64,000 nt of DNA from Oxalobacteraceae bacterium OTU3CAMAD1 (GTDB lineage Bacteria; Pseudomonadota; Gammaproteobacteria; Burkholderiales; Burkholderiaceae_D): the NCBI GenBank assembly GCA_024123915.1, contig CP099650.1:6324001-6388000 (forward strand), given 5' to 3'. Shown piece after piece: positions 35,507 through 44,845 of the stretch (positions are counted from its first letter, which is position 1; each line of letters begins with the position of its first letter). A program made the position numbers and the translations under genes. The notes beneath the pieces were generated by a model. The model was given only the letters and a program-made list of their open reading frames with translations, had not been told where the DNA came from and did no database searches.

Positions 35507-38302
35507 ATGATGATGGAAACAGTATTGTCCCGTTCAGTACGCCTTATTTTCTCGGGTGGTATCGCCGCCGCCGGCCTGATGTCCGCGCCGGCCATGGCGC
35601 AAACGACCGACGCGCCGATCCAGCGCGTTGAGATCACCGGTTCGAGCATCAAGCGCGCGACCGCCGAAACGGCGTCGCCGGTCCAGGTGATCACCAGCGA
35701 GGACCTGCTGAAATCGGGCAAGGGTACCGTGTCCGAATACCTGCAAACGCTGACCGCCGACGGCGCCGGCTCCCTGCCGACCGGTTTCGGCAACGGCTTC
35801 GCGGCCGGCTCGACGGCGATCTCGCTGCGCGGCCTGGGCGCCACCTCGACCCTGGTGCTGCTCAACGGCCGCCGCATGGCGCCGTTCGCGCGCGCCGACG
35901 ACGGCCAGAAAAGCTTCACCGACCTGTCGACCATTCCGATGCAGATCGTCGAACGCATCGAGATCCTCAAGGACGGCGCCTCGTCGACCTACGGCGCCGA
36001 CGCCATCGCCGGCGTGGTCAACATCATCCTGCGCAAGGACGTCGAAGGCCTGACGATCAAGGGCGACACCGGCTGGTCGCGCTACGACGACGGCAAACAG
36101 AACAAGGCCTCGCTGACCTACGGCAAGGGCAACCTCGACAGCGACAAGTACAACTTCGTCTTCAACGCCGAGTACTTCCAGTCCGACAACATCAAAAACA
36201 GCGACCGCAAGGACCGCGCCCACATCGGCAAGTCTGACCTGCGTCCATACGGCTACGCGGTCGACACGCAGTTCGCCGGCGGCTACATCTCCGGCAACAA
36301 CGCCGCCAGCGCCAGCCCGGCCGGCTCGATCCGCAACCCGGCCAACAACAACTACGTTTCGCTGCCGGGCTGCTCGACCCTGTCGGCCACCAAGGACCAG
36401 ACCGGTGCGGGCGGCGGTTGCCTGTGGCACCACGACCAGTTCCGCGACATGCAGCCGCAGATCGAATCGACCAACCTGTACGCCCGCGGCACCTGGCAGA
36501 TCAACGACGACACCCAGGCCTACGCCGAAGCCGGCTACTCCAAGCGCGCGACGTCGTTCATGATGCCGCCGTCGTCGGTCACGCCGACCCCGGCCTTCCC
36601 GCCGAACAGCACCAACCCGCAGGGCTTCGTCAACTACGGCAGCATCGCCCTGCTGGGCGCGACCCACCCGCAAAACCCGTACGGCGTGGCCACCCGCCTG
36701 CGCTACTCGGCGTTCGACGTCGGCCCAAGCACCCGCCACGCCGACAACGAATTCACCCGCGCCGTCATCGGCGTCAAGGGCTCGGCCATGGGCTGGGACT
36801 ACGACACCGGCTACACCCATTCCGAGTCCACGCTGGACCTGGAATACACCAACATGCTCAACATGACGGTGCTGCGCGCGGCGCTGGGCAACCCCGCCTC
36901 GCAGTACTTCCCGTACTACATCGGCGACCAGGCCTCCCGCAACCCGGCCTCGCTGTACGCGGCGCTGCGCGTGAACGCCACGTCGAAGTCGACCACCAAG
37001 CTCGACATCGTCGACTTCAAGGCCTCGCGTGAACTGTTCGACCTGCCAGGCGGCAAGCTGGGCCTGGCCGTCGGCGGCGAATACCGCAAGGAGCAGTTGT
37101 CGAACCCGTCGCTGTCGGGCTCGGAAAACGGCACCATCAACGCCAGCTACGTGGCCGCCTTCGGCGACACCAAGGTCAAGGCGGTCTACGCCGAGATCCT
37201 GGCGCCGGTGATCAAGACGGTCGAGCTGTCGGCCGCCATGCGTTACGACAAATACGACAACTTCAGCTCGTCGACGCCGAAGGCCGGCATCAAGTGGACC
37301 CCGGTCAAGAGCTTCGCGCTGCGCGGCACCTACACCGAGGGCTTCCGCGCACCGGGCGCGGCCGAAGGCAACGCCACCTCGCAATCGACCGGCTCGGCGC
37401 CGGTGCGCGATCCGGTCCGCTGCCCGGGCGGCGTGCCTGCCGCCGGCGGCGCCACCTCGGCCGACTGCGCCCTGACCGTGGCCGCCGTCAAGGTCGGCGA
37501 TCCGAACCTCAAGCCGGAAGAGTCCAAAGGCAAGACCCTGGGTCTGGTCTGGGATCCGCTGGACGGCACCAGCCTGTCGCTCGACGGCTGGACCATCAAG
37601 CGCACCAACGAGATCAACTCGCTGCCATACGACCAGGCCGCCGCGCTGCCAACGGCCGTACGTAACGACAACAACCTGGTCGTCGGCGGCGTGGCCCAGC
37701 CAGGCACCGGCACCCTGGTGCTGACCCAGGCGCCGTACCGCAACTCGAGCTACACCAAGGTCAGCGGTGTGGACTTCGACATCAAGCAGCGCCTGCGCTT
37801 GGGCGCCTACGGCCGCGCGGTCGTCGGCCTGACCTGGACCCACGTCGCCTCGTGGCTGCGGGCCGAGTCGGCAACCAAAACGTACCAGTACGCCGGCACG
37901 CACGGCAACTGCGACACGTCGAACTGCGCCGGCACCCCGAAGAACAAGGTCAGCCTGATGGCTTCGTGGGACTTGGGCAACCTGAACGTGACTGGCAACG
38001 TCAACTACCGCGACAAGATGCGTAACACGGCCGACGCCGCGTCGCTGTGCGCCAACACCTTCGTCGGCGGCGCCAACGCGCCGAACGCCAAGTGCGAGAT
38101 CGCCTCGTTCACCACCCTGGACCTGTCGACCCGCTACGCGGTCAACAAGCAGCTGACCCTGTTCGCGTCGATGAACAACGTGCTCGACAAGGTCGCGCCG
38201 CTGGATCCACAGACCTACGGCGGCATGAGCTACAACCCGATGGATGCTTCCGGCGCCATCGGCCGCTACATGAAGGTCGGCGCCAGCTACAAGTTCTTCT
38301 GA
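35507..38302 (+). CDS. TonB-dependent receptor 1
   Basis: The 931-residue outer-membrane receptor is predicted to import a scarce substrate using TonB energy. The signal peptide begins MMMETVLSRSVRLIFSGG and ends near APAMAQ. The plug starts at QRVEITGSSIKRATAE, with the conserved LVLLNGRRMAPFA and EILKDGASSTYGADAIAGVV, and lacks an STN signalling domain. The beta-barrel follows, with paired cysteines in loops, and ends in aromatic Phe (SYKFF) for BAM recognition. ATG 35507 is the first of three consecutive ATGs after GGAGAG; the frame from 35438 lacks a ribosome site. Substrate unknown. First of three co-directional receptor genes, each with its own promoter and terminator. Confidence 0.93.
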   Translation: MMMETVLSRSVRLIFSGGIAAAGLMSAPAMAQTTDAPIQRVEITGSSIKRATAETASPVQVITSEDLLKSGKGTVSEYLQTLTADGAGSLPTGFGNGFAAGSTAISLRGLGATSTLVLLNGRRMAPFARADDGQKSFTDLSTIPMQIVERIEILKDGASSTYGADAIAGVVNIILRKDVEGLTIKGDTGWSRYDDGKQNKASLTYGKGNLDSDKYNFVFNAEYFQSDNIKNSDRKDRAHIGKSDLRPYGYAVDTQFAGGYISGNNAASASPAGSIRNPANNNYVSLPGCSTLSATKDQTGAGGGCLWHHDQFRDMQPQIESTNLYARGTWQINDDTQAYAEAGYSKRATSFMMPPSSVTPTPAFPPNSTNPQGFVNYGSIALLGATHPQNPYGVATRLRYSAFDVGPSTRHADNEFTRAVIGVKGSAMGWDYDTGYTHSESTLDLEYTNMLNMTVLRAALGNPASQYFPYYIGDQASRNPASLYAALRVNATSKSTTKLDIVDFKASRELFDLPGGKLGLAVGGEYRKEQLSNPSLSGSENGTINASYVAAFGDTKVKAVYAEILAPVIKTVELSAAMRYDKYDNFSSSTPKAGIKWTPVKSFALRGTYTEGFRAPGAAEGNATSQSTGSAPVRDPVRCPGGVPAAGGATSADCALTVAAVKVGDPNLKPEESKGKTLGLVWDPLDGTSLSLDGWTIKRTNEINSLPYDQAAALPTAVRNDNNLVVGGVAQPGTGTLVLTQAPYRNSSYTKVSGVDFDIKQRLRLGAYGRAVVGLTWTHVASWLRAESATKTYQYAGTHGNCDTSNCAGTPKNKVSLMASWDLGNLNVTGNVNYRDKMRNTADAASLCANTFVGGANAPNAKCEIASFTTLDLSTRYAVNKQLTLFASMNNVLDKVAPLDPQTYGGMSYNPMDASGAIGRYMKVGASYKFF

Positions 38303-38333
38303 TCGCCTGACGGCGGTGTGAAGCGACCCTGAA

Positions 38334-38362
38334 GGGCGGCGCCAAGGCGCCGCCCTTTTTTT
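38334..38362 (+). terminator. Terminator of receptor 1
   Basis: GGGCGGCGCC-AA-GGCGCCGCCC (38334-38355), a strong 10-bp stem, then seven T. Confidence 0.92.
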
Positions 38363-38520
38363 GTGGCAGAAATGTAACGTTGTAACTGTACCTAAACCTT
38401 TGCCGATCGCTGACGGTGGCGCACCACTGTGTGGCACCACGACCACGCCGCACCAAGATATTCGGTCATCTTATGCCGATCCGCCAATGTTTCGCAGCGC
38501 CGGATTGGCATTAGCACCAA

Positions 38521-38532
38521 ATTAGAGCGTTT
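38521..38532 (+). promoter_or_regulatory. Upstream box ATTAGAGCGTTT of receptor 2
   Basis: The identical 12-mer occurs at 41662-41673 upstream of receptor 3, and both lie 85-86 bases before the TTGACA element. A candidate regulator site. Confidence 0.45.
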
Positions 38533-38605
38533 TTTAGCGCTTTAATGGCGCAATGTTGCTTGCACGAAATCGCGCCTTTTACCTCTTTTTACAAAACTTT
38601 GTACG

Positions 38606-38635
38606 TTGACAGCGACTCTCTGTGAATGATCTGAT
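38606..38635 (+). promoter_or_regulatory. Shared-type promoter of receptor 2
   Basis: TTGACA (38606-38611), 14 bases, ATG (38626-38628), A, TCTGAT (38630-38635). Predicted leader about 95 nt. Confidence 0.6.
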
Positions 38636-38734
38636 GGCGGATGCGAAAAACGTTACGTTTTTCTCACTGGCATGCGCCTTTAAAAAAGCGACCACGCGGT
38701 GGTCATCGACATAAAAAATTGGGAGAACAACAGA

Positions 38735-41410
38735 ATGATGGTTGAAACAACATTGGCACGCTCCGTACGCCTGGTCTGCGCCGGCGGCCTGCTGGGCCTG
38801 GGACTGATCGCGCCGGTCGGTCACGCGCTGGCGCAAACCGCCGACCAGCCGATGCAGCGCGTCGAAGTGACGGGCTCGTCGATCAAACGCCTGGTGTCGG
38901 AGACGGCCAACCCGCTGTCCGTGTTCAAGGCCGACGACTTCGTCAAGCAAGGCTTGACCACGGCCCAGGAAGTGCTGGACCGCATCCCGTCGAACAGCTC
39001 GAGCTTCGGCGCCGGCAACGTCGTCGGCGGCAACAGCAGCGGCCTGCCGACCGGCGGCGCGGCCAGCGCCGACTTGCGCGGCCTGGGCGGCGACAAAACG
39101 CTGGTGCTGCTCAACGGCCGCCGCATCGCCAACCATCCGTATGACGGCGCCAGCGTCGACCTCAACATCATTCCGGTCTCCGCCCTCGAGCGCGTCGAAG
39201 TGCTGCGCGACGGCGCCTCGGCCATCTACGGCACCGACGCCATCGGCGGCGTGATCAACTTCATCACCAAACGCTCGGTCAACGCCACCACCATCACCGC
39301 CGAGGCCGTGCTGCCGCGCGCCCCCGGCGCCGACGAGAAGCGCGTCAACATCTCCAGCGGCTTCGGCGACCTGGAAAAAGACGGCTACAACGTCTTCGGC
39401 GTGTTCGACCACCACAGCATCGACATCCTGACCTCGCAGCAGCGCGACTTCTCCAAGACCGGCATCATTCCCGAGCGCGGCCTGAACCTGACCTCCGGCA
39501 CCACCTTCCCGGGCAACTATTTCGATCCGGGTTCCAGCGTGACCGGCAACCCCGGCTTCGCCACCGGCTGCGACGCGCCGTTCTCGGTGCCGCGCGCCAG
39601 CAACGGCACCTGCCGCCAGGATTACACGCGCCAGATCGACAACCTGCCCAAGCAGAAACAAACCGCCTTCTTCGGCAAGGCCAGCTTCAAGCTCAACAAC
39701 GACCACCTGGCCTCGATCGAGTACCTGCATTCGGAAAACGACGTCGTCTCGCACACGGCGCCGCCGCCGCAGACCGGCCTGCTGCTGCCGACCACCAGCA
39801 AATACTACCCGGGCAACTCGGGCGGCGTGCCGGCCATGCCTGGCCTGTCCGGCCAGCCGCTGTCGGTCAACTGGCGTCCGACCGAAGCCGGTCCGCGTGA
39901 AATCAATTCCAAGGGCGCGGCCGACCGCCTGGTGTTCTCGGTCGAAGGCCTGCTGGCCGGCTGGGACTACAAAACCGGCTTCAACCTGTCGGAAAGCCGT
40001 TCGGCCGAATACTTCACCGGCGGCTATGTGCGCGACGAAAGCTTCGCCGCCGGCGTCGCCAACGGCATCCTCAATCCGTTCGGCAAGCAGGACGCCACCG
40101 GCAAGGCCTACCTCGACAGCACCGCGCTGCGCGGCCAGGTCCAGAAGGGCAAGACCCGCAACACCGGCATCGACGCCAAGGCCAGCCGCGAGCTGATGGA
40201 CCTGCCGGGCGGTAAGCTGGCGGTGGCCATCGGCGGCGAACTGCGCCGCGAAGAGGCCGACTTTACCGTCAACCGCGACATCGCCGGCCAGGCGACCAGC
40301 TCGGGCCTGTCCGGTTCGCAGTCGACTTCCGGCGCGCGCACCATCAAGGCCGTGTTCGGCGAAGTCAACCTGCCGCTGATCCAGGACCTGGAAGTGCAGC
40401 TGGCCGCCCGTTTCGACGATTACAGCGACGTCGGCAACACCACCAACCCGAAACTGGGCGTGCGCTACCAGCCGACCAAGCAAATCGTGCTGCGCGGCTC
40501 GGCCTCGACCGGCTTCCGCGCCCCGACCCTGTTCGAGAAAAACGCGCCGCAGTCGAAGAACGACACCAACAACTCGTACAACGACCCGATCCTGTGCCCG
40601 GGCGGCGTGCTGGCGAACAACCCGATCGCCAACCCGCTGCGCGACTGCGACCTGCAACAGTTCAAACTGCAGGGCGGCAACCAGAACCTGAGCCCGGAAA
40701 AATCGAAGACCTTCGCCTTCGGCGTCGTGATCGAGCCGATCCCGCAAGCGACCTTGTCGGTCGACTACTGGAACATCAAGCTCAAGGACAAGATCAACGC
40801 GCTGCCGGAAGAAGCCATCTACGGCGACTACGCCAAGTACCAGGACCGCTTCCTGCGCAATCCGGACGGCTCGCCGTTCGCCATCCTGGACTTGAAGGAA
40901 AACCTGGGCAAGGTCAACACCGATGGCCTCGACGTCAGCCTGACGATGCGTTCGGGTGCCACCGCGTTCGGCAACTTCACGTTGACGGTCGACGGCACCT
41001 ACGTCCACAAGTATGAGTACCAGGACGAACGCGGCGGTCCTTACACCCAGAACGTCGGCCGCTACGCCGCCAACAATCCGGTGTTCCGCTGGAAGCACAA
41101 CGCCGCGCTGAACTGGCGTCAGGGCGTGTGGGCCGCGACCTTGGCCCAATCGTTCAAGTCCGGCTACACCGACCAGAACCTGGACATCGACGACGAGTTC
41201 CTCAACAAGGTGCCGTCGTACAGCCTGTGGAACCTGTCGGGCACCTACACCGGCTTCAAGGGCGTGAGCCTGACGGCCGGCATCAAGAACCTGCTGGACA
41301 AGGACCCGCCGTTCTCGAACCAGGGCACGTTGTTCCAGAAGGGCTACGATCCGCGCTACACCGACGCGGTCGGTCGTGCGATCTACCTGCGCGGCAGCTA
41401 CACCTTCTAA
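38735..41410 (+). CDS. TonB-dependent receptor 2
   Basis: An 891-residue outer-membrane receptor. Signal peptide MMVETTLARSVRLVCAGGL to about GHALAQ; plug from QRVEVTGSSIKRLVSE with TLVLLNGRRIANHPYD and VEVLRDGASAIYGTDAIGGV; barrel to the terminal SYTF. GGGAG lies nine bases before ATG 38735, preferred over an upstream in-frame start at 38699. Pairs of loop cysteines occur (ATGCDAPF with GTCRQD; ILCPGG with LRDCDL). It resembles receptors 1, 3 and 4 more than 5 and 6. Substrate unknown. Confidence 0.93.
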   Translation: MMVETTLARSVRLVCAGGLLGLGLIAPVGHALAQTADQPMQRVEVTGSSIKRLVSETANPLSVFKADDFVKQGLTTAQEVLDRIPSNSSSFGAGNVVGGNSSGLPTGGAASADLRGLGGDKTLVLLNGRRIANHPYDGASVDLNIIPVSALERVEVLRDGASAIYGTDAIGGVINFITKRSVNATTITAEAVLPRAPGADEKRVNISSGFGDLEKDGYNVFGVFDHHSIDILTSQQRDFSKTGIIPERGLNLTSGTTFPGNYFDPGSSVTGNPGFATGCDAPFSVPRASNGTCRQDYTRQIDNLPKQKQTAFFGKASFKLNNDHLASIEYLHSENDVVSHTAPPPQTGLLLPTTSKYYPGNSGGVPAMPGLSGQPLSVNWRPTEAGPREINSKGAADRLVFSVEGLLAGWDYKTGFNLSESRSAEYFTGGYVRDESFAAGVANGILNPFGKQDATGKAYLDSTALRGQVQKGKTRNTGIDAKASRELMDLPGGKLAVAIGGELRREEADFTVNRDIAGQATSSGLSGSQSTSGARTIKAVFGEVNLPLIQDLEVQLAARFDDYSDVGNTTNPKLGVRYQPTKQIVLRGSASTGFRAPTLFEKNAPQSKNDTNNSYNDPILCPGGVLANNPIANPLRDCDLQQFKLQGGNQNLSPEKSKTFAFGVVIEPIPQATLSVDYWNIKLKDKINALPEEAIYGDYAKYQDRFLRNPDGSPFAILDLKENLGKVNTDGLDVSLTMRSGATAFGNFTLTVDGTYVHKYEYQDERGGPYTQNVGRYAANNPVFRWKHNAALNWRQGVWAATLAQSFKSGYTDQNLDIDDEFLNKVPSYSLWNLSGTYTGFKGVSLTAGIKNLLDKDPPFSNQGTLFQKGYDPRYTDAVGRAIYLRGSYTF

Positions 41411-41439
41411 GTCGTTCCAGGCGGTTGTAACGCCTGTAC

Positions 41440-41474
41440 AACCCGGACCCGCCGCCAGGCGCGTCCGGGTTTTT
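41440..41474 (+). terminator. Terminator of receptor 2
   Basis: AACCCGGAC (41440-41448) pairs with GTCCGGGTT (41463-41471), followed by T to 41474. Confidence 0.88.
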
Positions 41475-41661
41475 CACGTCCGGGCGACGTCGTTGGGGGC
41501 GCTGTTGTGGAAATCCCACGCCGACAGTCGATATTGATCCAGTTTCATCGTGATTAATTCCGCACAAACATTGCACCACCGGCAAACGCACGCGCCGCAG
41601 AATCACTTCCGTTTTGATAGCGGCGCCGGGTTTCAATGCGCACTTCCCCGCCCCTCACCGA

Positions 41662-41673
41662 ATTAGAGCGTTT
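41662..41673 (+). promoter_or_regulatory. Upstream box ATTAGAGCGTTT of receptor 3
   Basis: Same 12-mer as 38521-38532, located 86 bases before the -35 element. Confidence 0.45.
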
Positions 41674-41747
41674 CCGGGCGCGAATTCGGCGCGCGCCCGG
41701 GCCGCGCGGGCATGCGCAGCTCTGGCTAGCACGCGACGGCTGACGGA

Positions 41748-41777
41748 TTGACAGTGATTCGGGCCAAATGATTTGAT
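41748..41777 (+). promoter_or_regulatory. Shared-type promoter of receptor 3
   Basis: TTGACA (41748-41753), 14 bases, ATG (41768-41770), A, TTTGAT (41772-41777). The leader would be about 40 nt. Confidence 0.6.
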
Positions 41778-41825
41778 GAGTCAAGAGACCCGCCCGTGTG
41801 TCTCGTTCAAATCGGGAGTTAAACA

Positions 41826-44666
41826 ATGATGGTTGAAACAGTATTGTCACGATCGGTACGGTTGATCTGCGCCGGCGGCCTGGCCTTCGGCATGCACGCG
41901 GCCGTGGCGCAAACCGGGGACGCGGCTATCCAGCGCGTGGAGATCACCGGCTCGAGCATCAAGCGCATCACCGCCGAGGGCGCGCTGCCGGTGCAGACGC
42001 TGTCGAAGGCGCAGATCGAACAGAGCGGCGCGGCCAGCGTGGCCGACCTGATCGCCACCTTGCCGTCGATGCAGGGCTTCACCACCTCGTCGATGTCGGT
42101 CAACGGCGGCGGCGGCGGCCTGCAATCGGCATCGATCCACTCGATCGGCGAAGGCTACACCTTGGTGCTGCTCAACGGGCGCCGCCTGGCGCCGGCCACC
42201 TCCGGCTCCACCGTCAACCTGGCCAGCATCCCGCTGGCGGCGGTCGAGCGCGTCGAGATCCTGACCGACGGCGCCAACACGCTGTACGGCTCGGACGCGA
42301 TCGCCGGCGTGGTCAACTTCATCCTCAAGAAAAACCAGACCGACGCCATCATCGAGGGCTCGTACAGCCAGCCGCGCAGCCGCGGCGGGCGCACCCAGAC
42401 CGCGTCGATCTCCAAGGGCTGGGGCGACATCGAGAAGGACGGCTTCAACGTGCTGGTGTCGGCCTCGCACGACGAAACCAAGGCCTCGTGGGCGCGCGAC
42501 CGCGACTTTTCCAAGAGCGGCGTGATCCCGTTCTCCGCGAACGGCAAGAACTACAGCCTCTACCAGCTGAGCTCGAACTCGATGCCCGGCACCGCCACCG
42601 TCCAGTACACCAACCCGGACCAGTCGGCGGGCAGCGTCCTCTTTAGTCCCAACCTGCTGGCCACCGGCGCCTGCAACGGCAGCAACCTGTTCCGCATCAG
42701 CCCGACCCGCTGCCAGTTCGACTACGCCGCCACCGTGCAAAACACCCCGGCCATCAAGCGCGACAGCGTGTTCGCCTCGCTCAATTACAAGATCAACGAC
42801 AGCGCCAACTTCTTTGCCGAAGCGCTCGGTTCGTCGTTCACCAACACCGCCCAGTACGCGCCGCCGGCCCAGCCGCTGGGCGTGCCGCTCGACAGCGCGC
42901 TGTACGCCCGCTCGATCGCGCCGTACCTGGCGCGGGTCGGCGTGCCGGCCGGCGCCACCGTCGACAGCGCGACGATGAGCCTGCGCCTGGTCGACGCCGG
43001 CGGCCGCGCCGACAACTACAAAACCGTCGCCAAGCACCTGGCCTTCGGCGTCGATGGCACCGTCAAGGGCTTCGACTACCGCGCCGCGTTCACGCACTCG
43101 GAAAACAAGCAGACCGACACCGCCGCCGGCGGCTACATGAGCCTGAACGCCTTCGACGCCCTGGTCACGTCCGGCCAGTTCGATCCGTTCGCGCCGCCGG
43201 GCACCTCGCAGGGCGTGCTGGCGCCGGCCGTGCTGGGCATCCTGTTCAACGAGACCAAGTCGACGCTCGACCAGATCCAGGCCAGCGCGACGACCGAAGT
43301 GTTCAAGATGCCGGCCGGCCCGGCCCAGCTGGCCGTTGGCGCCGACTTCACCCGCCAGAAATATTCGGAGGCGCCGAGCCCGTACAACCAGGGCCCGAAC
43401 AAGCAGCAGCCGGACTTCGACGACGCCGTCGTCGGCGGCACCTCCGGCGCGCTGCCGATCGATGCCAGCCGCAAGAACTGGGGCGCCTACGGCGAGTTGC
43501 TGCTGCCGGTGCTCAAAAACATGGACCTGACCGCGTCGACCCGCTATGACGATTTCGGCGCCGTCACCAACGACAAGAACTTCGACACCGACGGCAACCT
43601 GCTCGGTTCGGGCAAACAGGGCAAGACCGCCAGCAAGGCCACCTACAAGCTGGCGCTGCGCTGGAATCCGGTCGAGATGCTGCTGGTGCGCGCCTCGTAC
43701 GGCACCGGCTTCAAGGCCCCGGTGCTGACCGACATCGTCAAGCCGCTGGTCAACGGCGGCTCGTCGCAGTTCCATAACTGCCCGATCACCTCGCCGACCG
43801 ATCCGCGCTTCCGCCTGTGCCACGGCCCGGCCGAATACGCGCTGCTCACCGGCGGCAACGCCGCCACCGGCGAAGGCGCGCTGCTGCCGGAGGAATCGAA
43901 GCAGGCCACCCTGGGCTTCCGCCTCGAGCCGATCCCCAGCCTGTCGCTCGGCTTCGACTTCTGGGACGTCAAGCTGACCAACCAGATCGCCACCTTGTCG
44001 GAAAACCTGGTGTTCGAGAATCCGACGGTGTACGACAGCCTGCTGCGCAGCTACTTCGACCCGATCCAGAAGCAGGACGTGCTGGTGGCGGCGCTCACGC
44101 CGTTCAACCTGTCGACCGCGCACTACCAGGGCATCGACTGGGACCACACCTACCGCACCGGCACCGCGCTGGGCAAGGTGGCGCTGCAATGGACCGGCAC
44201 CTTCATGACCAAGGCCGAGCAGGACAATCCCGGCACCGGCCTGGAGAAGAACATCGGCCGCTTCAACTCGTACGCCGACGTCACCTTCCGCGTGATCTCG
44301 AAGCTGACCGCGTCGCTGCGCACCAATATGTTCATGCATTCGCTGACGGCCAACTACCATTCGGGCTACACCGACCAGGAGTACAACGAGGACAACTCGG
44401 TGGTGCGTGAAATCCTGGCCGACGGCTCGCTGGGCGGATACGTGCCGCTGACGCGTCGCGTCAGTTCGTACACCACGTTCGACTGGCAGACCAAGGCGCA
44501 GCTGAGCAAGCAGTTCTCGCTGACGGCCGGCATCAAGAACCTGGCCGACATCGACCCGCCGTTCAGCATGCGCAACGCCGGCGGCGGCAACCAGTCGGGC
44601 TACGACGGCCGCTACACCGACCCGCTGGGCCGCACGTTCTACCTGACGGGCAATTACAAGTTCTGA
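41826..44666 (+). CDS. TonB-dependent receptor 3
   Basis: A 946-residue outer-membrane receptor. Signal peptide MMVETVLSRSVRLICAGGLA to about AAVAQ; plug from QRVEITGSSIKRITAEGALP with FTTSSMSVNGGGGGLQSAS, TLVLLNGRRLAP and VEILTDGANTLYGSDAIAGV; barrel ending FYLTGNYKF. GGGAG precedes ATG 41826. The Gly-rich plug stretch and the ending RNAGGGNQSGYDGRYTDP are shared with receptor 4, so these two are sister paralogues on opposite strands, converging at 44.7-44.8 kb. Substrate unknown. Confidence 0.94.
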   Translation: MMVETVLSRSVRLICAGGLAFGMHAAVAQTGDAAIQRVEITGSSIKRITAEGALPVQTLSKAQIEQSGAASVADLIATLPSMQGFTTSSMSVNGGGGGLQSASIHSIGEGYTLVLLNGRRLAPATSGSTVNLASIPLAAVERVEILTDGANTLYGSDAIAGVVNFILKKNQTDAIIEGSYSQPRSRGGRTQTASISKGWGDIEKDGFNVLVSASHDETKASWARDRDFSKSGVIPFSANGKNYSLYQLSSNSMPGTATVQYTNPDQSAGSVLFSPNLLATGACNGSNLFRISPTRCQFDYAATVQNTPAIKRDSVFASLNYKINDSANFFAEALGSSFTNTAQYAPPAQPLGVPLDSALYARSIAPYLARVGVPAGATVDSATMSLRLVDAGGRADNYKTVAKHLAFGVDGTVKGFDYRAAFTHSENKQTDTAAGGYMSLNAFDALVTSGQFDPFAPPGTSQGVLAPAVLGILFNETKSTLDQIQASATTEVFKMPAGPAQLAVGADFTRQKYSEAPSPYNQGPNKQQPDFDDAVVGGTSGALPIDASRKNWGAYGELLLPVLKNMDLTASTRYDDFGAVTNDKNFDTDGNLLGSGKQGKTASKATYKLALRWNPVEMLLVRASYGTGFKAPVLTDIVKPLVNGGSSQFHNCPITSPTDPRFRLCHGPAEYALLTGGNAATGEGALLPEESKQATLGFRLEPIPSLSLGFDFWDVKLTNQIATLSENLVFENPTVYDSLLRSYFDPIQKQDVLVAALTPFNLSTAHYQGIDWDHTYRTGTALGKVALQWTGTFMTKAEQDNPGTGLEKNIGRFNSYADVTFRVISKLTASLRTNMFMHSLTANYHSGYTDQEYNEDNSVVREILADGSLGGYVPLTRRVSSYTTFDWQTKAQLSKQFSLTAGIKNLADIDPPFSMRNAGGGNQSGYDGRYTDPLGRTFYLTGNYKF

Positions 44667-44677
44667 CGGTGATGATG

Positions 44678-44702
44678 AAAGGGCTCCTCGGAGCCCTTTT
44701 TT
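44678..44702 (+). terminator. Terminator of receptor 3
   Basis: AAAGGGCTCC-TC-GGAGCCCTTT (44678-44699) followed by T to 44702. Confidence 0.9.
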
Positions 44703-44720
44703 GCGTCGCGGGCGAAGCGT

Positions 44721-44827
44721 GGCCGATTACGGCGTGCCGCCTAATCCGCCCTACGTCTCTCCGTGGACCATTTACGCCTGCGTCACGAGGAGGCACGTAG
44801 GGCGGATTAGCGGAGCGTAATCCGCCA
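44721..44827. repeat. REPIN-like paired palindromic repeat, copy 3
   Basis: Inverted unit GGCCGATTACGGCGTGCCGC (from 44721 to 44755, ending CCGCCCTACG) and direct unit CGTAGGGCGGATTAGCGGAG (from 44796 to about 44827) sit between the convergent receptor 3 and 4 genes. It may serve as the 3' structure of receptor 4, for which no T-run terminator is seen. Confidence 0.85.
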
Positions 44828-44845
44828 CGCTCCGCCAACACCGCA

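Noticed and set aside
35534-38446. 970-codon minus-strand frame opposite receptor 1 (and similar frames opposite receptors 2-4)
   Set aside because: Low-complexity Val/Gly/Arg translation without motifs; the receptor on the plus strand is unambiguous.
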